Origin: Propionibacteriaceae bacterium
GTDB taxonomy: Bacteria > Actinomycetota > Actinomycetes > Propionibacteriales > Propionibacteriaceae
NCBI GenBank assembly: GCA_030450535.1
Contig: JAKDIK010000148.1
Coordinates: forward strand, 1-6,862
Length of the DNA stretch: 6,862 nucleotides
Direction: 5' to 3'
Part shown: piece by piece, positions 1-5,925 of the stretch
Layout of the letters: each line of letters begins with the position of its first letter
Position numbering within the stretch: the stretch's first letter is position 1
The notes under the pieces: generated by a model
What the model was told of the DNA's origin: nothing
The model's database searches: none
The model's input: only the letters and a program-made list of their open reading frames with translations
Position numbers and translations under genes: made by a program

Positions 1-1272
1 CTCGTTCCGCATGACGACCTGCTCGCGCCCGGGGCCCACGCCGATGCCCGAGATGCGGCAGCGGATCAGCTCCTCCACCCGGCGCACGTAGGCCTGGGTC
101 GTCGCCGGGAATTCCTCGAATGTGCGGCACCCGGAGATGTCCTCGGTCCAGCCGTCCAGGAACTCATACACCGGCGTGGCCTTCACCAGGTCGCTCATCA
201 GCACCGGGTAGGTCTGGACGACCTCCCCGTCGATCTCGTAGCCCACGCACACCGGGATCCTCTCCCAGCCGGTCAGGATGTCGAGCTTGGTCAAGAAGAC
301 ATCCGTGACGCCGTTGTACGTGCACGCGGCCTCGACGACCAGCGGGTCGAACCAACCGCAACGACGCGGGCGTCCCGTGGTCGTGCCGAATTCACCACCC
401 TCGGTGCGCAGGCGGTCGCCGTCGGCGTCCAGCAATTCGGTCGGGAACGGACCCTCGCCGACCCGCGTCGTGTAGGCCTTCGCGATGCCGACGATGCGAT
501 CGAGCCGGCTCGGCCCCACGCCCGACCCGGTGCACGCGCCCGCCGCGATCGGGTTCGACGACGTCACGTACGGGTAGGTGCCGTGATCGATGTCGAGGTG
601 GTGCGCCTGGGCGCCCTCGAACACGACGAGCCTGCCGGCCTCCAAGGCGTCGTTCAGCTCACGCGCGACGTCGCGGACCATCGGGCGGACGCGCTCGGCG
701 AAGCCCAGCAGGTGGTCGGCGACCTCGGTCGGGTCGACGGCGAGCTGGTTGTACACCTTGACCAGCAGCTGGTTCTTCTGGACCAACGCCGCCTCGACCT
801 TGTCGCGCAGCAGTTGCTCGTCGAGCAGGTCCTGGATGCGGATGCCGACGCGGTTGATCTTGTCGGCATACGCCGGACCGACGCCGCGCCCGGTCGTCCC
901 GATCTTGCGCTTGCCGAGGAACCGCTCGGTGACCTTGTCGAGCGTCTTGTGATACGGCGCGATCAGGTGCGCGTTCGCCGAGATGATGAGCCGCGACGTG
1001 TCGATGCCGCGCGCGGTGAGGGCGTCGATCTCGCCGAACAGCACCTCCAGGTCGATCACCACCCCGTTGCCCAGCACGGGGATGCCCGGGTTGAGGATGC
1101 CCGACGGCAGCAGGTGCAGCGCGTAGGTCTCGTCGCCGACGACGATCGTGTGTCCGGCGTTGTTGCCCCCCGAATAGCGGACGGTGTAGTCGACGGCGTC
1201 GCCGAGCTGGTCGGTCGCCTTGCCCTTGCCCTCGTCACCCCACTGGGTTCCGATCACCACGATGCCAGGCAT
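1..1272 (-). CDS. purA: Adenylosuccinate synthetase PurA (3' end cut by window edge)
   Basis: Catalyses GTP-dependent joining of IMP and aspartate to adenylosuccinate, the first committed step from IMP to AMP, in the cytoplasm. The 424 visible codons open with MPGIVVIGTQWGDEGKGK, giving the glycine-rich phosphate loop with catalytic Asp13, and GGNNAGHT with His41, the same numbers as in the E. coli enzyme. The GTTGRGVGPAYADK block (IMP/phosphate contacts), the VDHGTY-like segment IDHGTYPYVTSSNP, the GTTTGRPRRCGW arginine loop and the C-terminal GPGREQ motif all follow in order. The family is about 430 residues, so only a few C-terminal residues are missing. The ATG at 1272 was chosen because it starts the canonical N-terminus and has AGAAGGGG (1286-1279) 6 nt upstream; an ATG at 1276 is out of frame. 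Residues 224-225 are His-His where Thr-Leu or Thr-Met is usual. Identification is near certain. Confidence 0.97.
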   Translation of the reverse strand, partial: MPGIVVIGTQWGDEGKGKATDQLGDAVDYTVRYSGGNNAGHTIVVGDETYALHLLPSGILNPGIPVLGNGVVIDLEVLFGEIDALTARGIDTSRLIISANAHLIAPYHKTLDKVTERFLGKRKIGTTGRGVGPAYADKINRVGIRIQDLLDEQLLRDKVEAALVQKNQLLVKVYNQLAVDPTEVADHLLGFAERVRPMVRDVARELNDALEAGRLVVFEGAQAHHLDIDHGTYPYVTSSNPIAAGACTGSGVGPSRLDRIVGIAKAYTTRVGEGPFPTELLDADGDRLRTEGGEFGTTTGRPRRCGWFDPLVVEAACTYNGVTDVFLTKLDILTGWERIPVCVGYEIDGEVVQTYPVLMSDLVKATPVYEFLDGWTEDISGCRTFEEFPATTQAYVRRVEELIRCRISGIGVGPGREQVVMRNE

Positions 1273-1298
1273 GCATTGCCCCTTCTGCACAAACAACA

Positions 1299-1323
1299 AG
1301 CCCGGCGCAAGGTCCGCCGGGCT
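1299..1323 (-). terminator. Hairpin with T-rich tail in front of purA (terminator or leader attenuator)
   Basis: AGCCCGGCG (1299-1307) and CGCCGGGCT (1315-1323) form a perfect 9-bp stem with a 7-nt loop. Read on the minus strand, the stem is followed by TGTTGTTTGT, so it looks like an intrinsic terminator in the purA direction. It lies downstream of the DUF3151 stop and could simply end that transcript. If the -10 at 1340-1335 is used, however, the hairpin begins only about 5 nt after the purA transcription start, where it would act as a leader attenuator or a 5' mRNA-stabilising element. Confidence 0.6.
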
Positions 1324-1334
1324 CTTACATCCAG

Positions 1335-1343
1335 ATTCTAACA
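1335..1343 (-). promoter_or_regulatory. Likely purA promoter, extended -10 box
   Basis: On the minus strand the sequence reads TGTTAGAAT (1343-1335), an extended -10 (TGn plus TAGAAT, five of six consensus bases). No good -35 hexamer sits 16-18 nt upstream, which is usual for extended -10 promoters. Transcription would begin near 1328, giving a purA leader of about 56 nt. In this GC-rich setting an AT-rich hexamer like this is unlikely to be chance, but the start site is inferred. Confidence 0.55.
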
Positions 1344-1371
1344 AACCTCATATCCGGTGAGTTCCGCGGCG

Positions 1372-1824
1372 TCACAGCGACAGGGGCCGCAGGCTGATCA
1401 GCGCGGCGTAGCCGTCCTCGGACGCCTCGGTCAGGAAGGTCACGCAACGCTCGTACTCCTCCTGCTCACCGATGCGCCGCGCCGCGCAGGCGAGTGCCCA
1501 CAGTGCGCGCAGGAAGCCCTGATTCGGCTCGTGCTCCCACGGGACCGGTCCGCGTCCACGCCAGCCGGCGCGACGCAGCGCGTCCAGCCCGCGGTGGTAG
1601 CCCGTGCGGGCGAAGGCGTACGCGGTGATGTCGCCCTGCGGCGTCCGCGCCGAGAGCGAGCCCTCGGCCAGCAGGGCCCACACGAGCGGGGACGCCGGGT
1701 GCTCGGCCACGACGCCGAGGAAGCCCGCCTCGCCGGCGGCGATGATGGCGTCGAGGGCGGGGTCGGGCGGCAGGCGGGTCTCGCCGACCTCGGGGGCGAG
1801 CAGCAGCGTGCGGGCGTCATTCAC
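1372..1824 (-). CDS. DUF3151 family protein
   Basis: Cytoplasmic protein of 150 residues; I recognise it as the actinobacterial DUF3151 family, whose biochemical role is not known to me. Family hallmarks are the LPPDP segment near residue 18, EHPASPLVWALLAE (41-54), and the strongly conserved core AYAFARTGYHRGLDALRRAGWRG followed by GPVPWEHEPNQGFLRAL (about 69-107). The helical layout resembles a short tetratricopeptide-like fold, but that is inference. I chose the GTG at 1824: it gives the usual family length, and the frame has no other sensible start before the stop of the upstream gene at 1850. There is no proper Shine-Dalgarno; a TATCCT box ends 6 nt before the GTG, suggesting a leaderless transcript. 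Family members lie near purA and fba in mycobacteria too, so the neighbourhood supports the call. Confidence 0.88.
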   Translation of the reverse strand: MNDARTLLLAPEVGETRLPPDPALDAIIAAGEAGFLGVVAEHPASPLVWALLAEGSLSARTPQGDITAYAFARTGYHRGLDALRRAGWRGRGPVPWEHEPNQGFLRALWALACAARRIGEQEEYERCVTFLTEASEDGYAALISLRPLSL

Positions 1825-1830
1825 CCTGAC

Positions 1831-1836
1831 AGGATA
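1831..1836 (-). promoter_or_regulatory. -10 box for a leaderless DUF3151 transcript
   Basis: TATCCT (1836-1831, minus strand) fits the actinobacterial TANNNT -10 pattern and ends exactly 6 nt before the GTG start, which would place the transcription start at or next to the first codon. A TTGACG at 1853-1848 is only 11 nt away, too close to be its -35. The box lies just after the stop of the preceding gene, so readthrough from that gene is also possible. Confidence 0.4.
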
Positions 1837-1849
1837 GGCGGCCTCGGCG

Positions 1850-2143
1850 TCAAGAGATCGCCGCGACCAGCGCCCGGGCGGCCTGCTGCGACAGCCCGGG
1901 GCGGGCCTCGCGGAGGATCCCGGCGGCGTAGGCGGGGTCACTGTCGGCGTCCACGCCGGCCTCCCACAGGACGCCGAGCGCCCACCGCTTGGCATTCGGC
2001 CCCGGGCTCGGGCTCACCGGGTCGCCGAACAGCTCAGTGAGCTCGGCGCCGACCGGGCGATTCGAGCGTGCGGACATCATCATCAGCAGCAGGACGCCGG
2101 CGATGGCGACGAGCGCCACCACCTCCAGTCCTCCGATCCGCAT
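1850..2143 (-). CDS. Small single-pass membrane protein, function unknown
   Basis: 97 residues. I do not recognise a named family. Residues about 6-24 (LEVVALVAIAGVLLLMMMS) form one hydrophobic helix, followed by Arg-containing ARSNR, so by the positive-inside rule the bulk is probably cytoplasmic. The soluble part has a Pro/Gly linker (about 40-50) and ends in AAGILREARPGLSQQAARALV, whose spacing (aliphatic, LRE, GLS, EA/AA, LV) resembles the helix-turn-helix of the ribosomal L7/L12 C-terminal domain (LRE-GLGLKEAK-LV). That resemblance is suggestive only. The ATG at 2143 is taken as the start because it directly precedes the membrane helix. It has no clear Shine-Dalgarno but has TAGGCT 6 nt upstream. 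Its stop lies 25 nt before the DUF3151 start on the same strand, so the two may be co-transcribed. Confidence 0.7.
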   Translation of the reverse strand: MRIGGLEVVALVAIAGVLLLMMMSARSNRPVGAELTELFGDPVSPSPGPNAKRWALGVLWEAGVDADSDPAYAAGILREARPGLSQQAARALVAAIS

Positions 2144-2149
2144 GGTGCG

Positions 2150-2155
2150 AGCCTA
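2150..2155 (-). promoter_or_regulatory. -10 box for the leaderless small membrane protein gene
   Basis: TAGGCT (2155-2150, minus) matches TANNNT and ends 6 nt before the ATG at 2143, the same spacing as the box before the DUF3151 gene. The nearest -35-like hexamer, TTGCTG (2181-2176), is 20 nt away, longer than ideal. The call rests mainly on the repeated spacing and the lack of a ribosome binding site. Confidence 0.4.
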
Positions 2156-2184
2156 CGCGCCCGGACGCCGGCGTACAGCAACCC

Positions 2185-2220
2185 AGGTTGACACACCGCC
2201 CCTCGTCAACCTAGATTGAC
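2185..2220. promoter_or_regulatory. Probable operator: inverted repeat AGGTTGAC / GTCAACCT plus overlapping palindrome
   Basis: AGGTTGAC (2185-2192) is repeated inverted and without mismatch as GTCAACCT (2205-2212); centre-to-centre distance is 20 bp, two helical turns. A third half-site, AGATTGAC (2213-2220), makes GTCAACCTAGATTGAC (2205-2220), a 16-bp palindrome with a single mismatched pair. The three half-sites cover the -35, the -10 and the start region, so a bound protein would block transcription. The natural candidate is the HTH protein encoded immediately downstream; this is inference. Confidence 0.6.
2188..2217 (+). promoter_or_regulatory. Promoter of the HTH/Clp-N operon
   Basis: A consensus -35, TTGACA (2188-2193), and a -10, TAGATT (2212-2217), are 18 bp apart. 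The -10 ends 7 nt before the ATG at 2225, so transcription should begin at or next to the start codon and the mRNA would be leaderless. Both hexamers lie within the inverted-repeat operator described separately. Confidence 0.65.
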
Positions 2221-2224
2221 ATCC

Positions 2225-2464
2225 ATGATTCCCTCCGACGTCGCCGCGCAGGCGTCCGACACCACCGATCCGCGCCGCGGGCTGGCTGCAGTCGCGGCGC
2301 TGCGCCGCGTCACGGACGCCCTCGAGCTGGCCCAGGTCGAGAGCGCCCTGCGCGCCGGACTCACCTGGGTCGACATCGCCGCCGAGCTCGGCGTCACCCG
2401 CCAAGCCGTCCACAAGAAATTCTCCCGCCGGGTCGCCCCCGACCTCGCCCGAACCAGGAAGTGA
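2225..2464 (+). CDS. Small helix-turn-helix protein, probable regulator of the Clp-N operon
   Basis: 79 residues, predicted DNA-binding and cytoplasmic. A helical N-terminal half (about 18-44, LAAVAALRRVTDALELAQVE) leads into a compact helix-turn-helix at about 46-67: LTWVDIAAELGVTRQAVHKKF, with the IAAELGV turn and a RQAVHKK recognition helix like those in sigma-region-4-type and resolvase-type HTHs. Actinobacteria often carry such short HTH proteins directly before Clp-N domain genes. The ATG at 2225 is preferred over an in-frame TTG at 2216, because the TTG lies inside the -10 box and transcription should begin near the ATG. The stop codon TGA (2462-2464) overlaps an in-frame GTG of the next gene, so the two are translationally coupled or nearly so. 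The promoter is covered by inverted repeats, which suggests autoregulation. Confidence 0.85.
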   Translation: MIPSDVAAQASDTTDPRRGLAAVAALRRVTDALELAQVESALRAGLTWVDIAAELGVTRQAVHKKFSRRVAPDLARTRK

Positions 2465-2466
2465 CC

Positions 2467-3417
2467 ATGAAACTCACCCTCGCCATCCACTGGTGCAACG
2501 CCGCGTGGCGGGAATCCGCCCGCGCCGGATCCCGCGAGCTCGACGTCGACCACCTCTACCTCGGTCTCGTCGCCCTCGGCGGCGCTGCCGCCCGTCTGCT
2601 CGGACGCCACGGCATCAGCCTCGCCTCGGCGCGCGAACGCGTCCGCGAGGCGCAGGCGGCCGATCTCAGCATGCTGGGCATCGAGGGCGCGCTGCTCCAG
2701 CTGCCGCCGCGGGCCCTCAAGGACCTGGGCGACCCCGACATGCAGTTCACCTCCCGGGCGCGCGCCCTGTGCGACCGGCTCAGCAAGGCGCCCGACACAT
2801 TCGCGATCCTGGTCGGGCTGCTCAAGGAGTCCGATGCGGTGCGGCGCCTGCTGGACGCCGACGGGGTGGCCCCCAACGATCTCGTCCAAGAGCTGCGGGC
2901 GGGCTCGGATGACCCGCTGGTCGCGGATCGCGTCCCGCCGGCGGCGGGCGTCCTGCCCGAGCCGGCGCGGGGCCTCCGCATCACCCGGTTCGTCTCCGTC
3001 GCACCCGAGCACTTGGCGGACGTCCTCGCCGACCCCGCCTCCCTGGCGTGGTGGGCCTACGACCCCGCCCACGCGGAAGTCTCCGCCGGCGGTGAGGTCG
3101 TCCGTCTGGCGCGCGGCAAGCGCGAAATCACCGTGCGCTTCCACCTCAGCCGTCACGAGGACGGGGCGAACCACCAGGTGTCGTGGCTCCAGGAACTCAC
3201 CGACGGCGAGTACGCGGGCCAGCCGCTGCGCCACGATCGCTTCGACATCACACCGGCCCCGGGGGGCTGTGAGCTCACCCGCACGACCAGCTACCGGCTC
3301 TTCAAGCTGTCCGGGCGCCTGCTCGCCCCCGTCATCGAGCGCGCCACCGCACTGAGCGCCGTCCACGCGCTCCAGTTCATCGCCTACGGTGCCGCGGAAG
3401 CACCAACCCCGCGCTGA
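2467..3417 (+). CDS. Clp-N domain protein fused to an SRPBCC/START-like domain
   Basis: 316 residues, predicted cytoplasmic. Residues 1-145 resemble the paired N-terminal repeats of ClpA/ClpC: the first has LDVDHLYLGLVALGGAAARLLGRHGI (25-50), the second FTSRARALCDR to FAILVGLLKESDAVRRLLDADGV (94-134). In Clp ATPases this domain binds adaptors and substrates. No Walker A or B motif and no AAA+ module follow, so this is not an unfoldase. After a Pro-rich linker (about 150-168), residues 170-310 look like an SRPBCC (polyketide cyclase/START) fold: LRITRFVSVAPEHLADVLADP opening, a run of beta strands with alternating polarity, ITPAPGGCELTRTTSYR, and a long closing helix (about 283-309). The ATG at 2467 is preferred, with AGGAAG at 2456-2461; an in-frame GTG at 2461 overlaps the previous stop. 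The gene is the second of an operon with the HTH gene. The Clp-N call is firm; the SRPBCC call is from fold pattern only. Confidence 0.85.
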   Translation: MKLTLAIHWCNAAWRESARAGSRELDVDHLYLGLVALGGAAARLLGRHGISLASARERVREAQAADLSMLGIEGALLQLPPRALKDLGDPDMQFTSRARALCDRLSKAPDTFAILVGLLKESDAVRRLLDADGVAPNDLVQELRAGSDDPLVADRVPPAAGVLPEPARGLRITRFVSVAPEHLADVLADPASLAWWAYDPAHAEVSAGGEVVRLARGKREITVRFHLSRHEDGANHQVSWLQELTDGEYAGQPLRHDRFDITPAPGGCELTRTTSYRLFKLSGRLLAPVIERATALSAVHALQFIAYGAAEAPTPR

Positions 3418-3427
3418 CTAAGGGAGT

Positions 3428-3454
3428 TGCCGCCCCAGGCTGCGCGCGGCGGCA
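3428..3454 (+). terminator. Hairpin after the Clp-N gene, possible weak terminator
   Basis: TGCCGCC (3428-3434) and GGCGGCA (3448-3454) form a perfect 7-bp stem with a 13-nt GC-rich loop, 10 nt after the Clp-N stop. No T-run follows, so if it terminates it does so poorly or with a factor. GC-rich stems arise readily by chance in such DNA. Confidence 0.3.
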
Positions 3455-3463
3455 GGCCGGTCG

Positions 3464-3494
3464 TACCATCGATGACGAACCGATCCTGGAGGAG
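3464..3494 (+). promoter_or_regulatory. Possible -10 box and strong ribosome binding site of the TRAP lipoprotein gene
   Basis: TACCAT (3464-3469) fits TANNNT and would start transcription near 3476; no convincing -35 is visible. GGAGGAG (3488-3494) is a near-perfect Shine-Dalgarno 8 nt before the ATG at 3503. The ribosome binding site is secure, the promoter tentative. Unlike the apparently leaderless genes at 1824, 2143 and 2225, this gene has a conventional leader. Confidence 0.45.
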
Positions 3495-3502
3495 ACGACC
3501 CC

Positions 3503-4471
3503 ATGAACCGCCGCACGTTCGTCGCGCTCGCCGCAGCCGCCTGCCTGCCCCTGGCCGCTTGCACGGGCCCGACGAGCCCCGCCGAGCCAACCACCCTGAC
3601 GATCGCGCTGCCCGGCGGGGACGCCGACCCGCGCCACGCCGCGGTGGCCGACTGGGCGCAGGGGGTCTCGGACGCCACCGACGGCCGCGCGACGATCACG
3701 ATCACCACCGAGGCCGACGACTCCGCGGCCGTGGCGGCAGGCACGGCGTCGCTCGCCTTCGTCGACGGCGACGACCTCGCCGAGCGCAACGGCGACTTCG
3801 AAGTCTTCAACCTGCCGTACACGTTCGACTCGGCTGCAGCACAGGCGTCCGTCCTCGGCGACGCCGAGGTGACCGGCGACCTCTACGGATCGCTCGAGGC
3901 GGACGGCCTCATCGTGCTCGGCGGCGGGTACGGCGGGGCGCGCAACCTGCTCTCGACCCAGCGCGCCATCACGACTCCCACCGACGTCCAGGGCCAGCGC
4001 ATCCGGGTCGGGCAGTCGCCGGACGCCGTGCGGATCATCGAGGCCTTCGGCGGGGTCGCCGTGCCGCTCGTCGAGAACCAAGTGACGGCAACGCTGAACT
4101 CCGGGGGAATCCAGGGCGTGGAGGGCACCCTGTTCGACTTCGAGTCCCTCGGCCTGGCCGCCGGCACCTTCGTCGGCCTCACCCACCACCAGCTGGTGCC
4201 CGACTACCTCGTCGCCAACGCCGCCGCCCTCGATGGGCTGTCGAGGGCCGACCGCGAGGCGCTCACCGATTCCGTTCCCGGGCTGATCACCGCCGCGAAC
4301 GAGGCCGTGGCCGCCGCCGAGGCCGAGGCCAGGGCGTCCGCCGAAGCAGCCGGTGCCGCCTACAACGAGGTCGAGCCGCTCGCCTTCGAGGCGACGGTCG
4401 ATCCGATCGTCACCGCCGTCGTGACCACGCCCGCGCGCCAAGCGCTCTACGACGCGGCGTCCGCCCGCTGA
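3503..4471 (+). CDS. TRAP transporter solute-binding lipoprotein, DctP family
   Basis: 322 residues. The N-terminus MNRRTFVALAAAACLPLAAC is a lipoprotein signal peptide with lipobox LAAC and acylated Cys20, so the mature protein would be anchored on the outer face of the membrane. Residues about 31-310 follow the DctP fold: TLTIALPGGD opening, ATITITTE near 63-70, LPYTF (104-108), and the family core GQRIRVGQSPDAVRIIEAFGG (164-184) with Arg168 at the position that usually salt-bridges the substrate carboxylate, then NSGGIQGVEGTL (199-210) and THHQLVPDYLVAN (227-239). Residues 264-287 form an Ala/Glu-rich helix. TRAP systems import carboxylates or sialic acids using an ion gradient, with DctQ and DctM membrane subunits; neither is beside this gene. 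Length is normal for the family. The substrate cannot be read from the sequence. The start is supported by GGAGGAG 8 nt upstream. Confidence 0.85.
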   Translation: MNRRTFVALAAAACLPLAACTGPTSPAEPTTLTIALPGGDADPRHAAVADWAQGVSDATDGRATITITTEADDSAAVAAGTASLAFVDGDDLAERNGDFEVFNLPYTFDSAAAQASVLGDAEVTGDLYGSLEADGLIVLGGGYGGARNLLSTQRAITTPTDVQGQRIRVGQSPDAVRIIEAFGGVAVPLVENQVTATLNSGGIQGVEGTLFDFESLGLAAGTFVGLTHHQLVPDYLVANAAALDGLSRADREALTDSVPGLITAANEAVAAAEAEARASAEAAGAAYNEVEPLAFEATVDPIVTAVVTTPARQALYDAASAR

Positions 4472-4482
4472 GATCGACGATC

Positions 4483-4674
4483 ATGCCGCACGCTCTGCGC
4501 CAAGAACCTTGCCAGTCCCGTTGCGACTGGGCCCCCACCGGAGAGACCCGCGGCGATGAGTGGGTGTTCGCCTGCGCCGGATGCAGCAGCGAGTGGGTGC
4601 GCAGCGAGGGCTGGACGCCGCGCAACCTCGACGGTTCCATCGCCGCCCAGGTGACGGCCGAGCTCTCCCGCTGA
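4483..4674 (+). CDS. Small zinc-ribbon-like protein, function unknown
   Basis: 63 residues. Four cysteines form C10-x3-C14 and C31-x2-C34, a plausible zinc-binding ribbon with 16 residues between the knuckles; the first knuckle has three residues between cysteines rather than the usual two. Between and after them lie WAPTGETRGDEWVFAC and SSEWVRSEGWTPRNLDG, rich in tryptophan (W16, W27, W38, W44). I do not know a named family. The start is 11 nt after the stop of the TRAP lipoprotein gene, so it is probably co-transcribed with it; the ribosome binding site is weak. The frame stays open far upstream inside the lipoprotein gene, but that is a GC-driven shadow, and the ATG at 4483 is the sensible start. 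Cysteine pairs and codon pattern support a real gene. Confidence 0.7.
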   Translation: MPHALRQEPCQSRCDWAPTGETRGDEWVFACAGCSSEWVRSEGWTPRNLDGSIAAQVTAELSR

Positions 4675-4695
4675 GGAGGCCCAGACGCCTCCACA

Positions 4696-4728
4696 CGCAG
4701 CACGGCGCCCCCCGCAGCACGACGCCCC
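4696..4728. repeat. 17-bp-period direct repeat beside the terminator
   Basis: CGCAGCACGGCGCCCC (4696-4711) recurs as CGCAGCACGACGCCCC (4713-4728), 15 of 16 bases equal. The second copy runs into the left arm of the 12-bp terminator stem, so the terminator arm may have arisen with this duplication. No coding role is seen in this 128-bp intergenic region. Confidence 0.6.
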
Positions 4729-4751
4729 GCTCCCTCATTGGGAGCGGGGCG
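4723..4751. terminator. Bidirectional terminator between the zinc-ribbon gene and fba
   Basis: CGCCCCGCTCCC (4723-4734) pairs without mismatch with GGGAGCGGGGCG (4740-4751) around a 5-nt loop TCATT: 12 bp, almost all GC. It lies about 50 nt after the plus-strand stop at 4674 and about 50 nt after the fba stop on the minus strand, exactly where convergent genes need a terminator. Only a short T-rich stretch (GGTTTC) follows on plus and none on minus, as is common for actinobacterial terminators. Confidence 0.75.
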
Positions 4752-4802
4752 CCGCGTGGTTTCGAGCGAGTCCCGTACGGGCGAACCCGATCCGGGTGCG
4801 GA

Positions 4803-5822
<1,020 letters not shown>

Positions 5823-5881
5823 GTTGGTGCTCTCCTGCCTGGAACGTTGAGTCTGGCCCCTCCATTCAACCGCATTTCCCG

Positions 5882-5912
5882 CGGCTCGGCAGCCGGGTCG
5901 TCCGAAGACGAC
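5882..5912 (-). terminator. Tandem hairpins, one with a UUCG tetraloop, after the PH-domain gene
   Basis: On the minus strand GTCGTC-TTCG-GACGAC (5912-5897) forms a 6-bp stem closed by the very stable C(UUCG)G loop, 13 nt after the stop of the membrane protein gene. It is followed at once by CGGCT-GCCG-AGCCG (5895-5882), a 5-bp stem. No T-run follows. They could end the upstream transcript or set the 5' boundary of the fba mRNA. Confidence 0.45.
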
Positions 5913-5925
5913 GCAGTGGAGTCGC

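Noticed and set aside
583..1341. 252-aa plus-strand open frame opposite purA
   Set aside because: Antisense shadow of a highly conserved enzyme gene.
1853..1995. Longer version of the DUF3151 protein starting near 1995
   Set aside because: The added residues are Pro/Arg/Ser-rich, unlike the family, and overlap the small membrane protein gene in another frame; GTG at 1824 gives the family length.
2206..3366. 386-aa minus-strand open frame opposite the HTH/Clp-N genes
   Set aside because: The plus-strand genes have domain motifs, ribosome binding site and promoter; the antisense product is Arg/Gly/Glu-rich with no recognisable motif.
3377..4441. 354-aa minus-strand open frame opposite the TRAP lipoprotein gene
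   Set aside because: Shadow of the DctP gene; low-complexity Gly/Arg/Val product and no start signals.
4772..4781. 10-bp palindrome CCCGTACGGG near the end of fba
   Set aside because: Short, GC-rich and isolated; likely chance, with no promoter or second site nearby.
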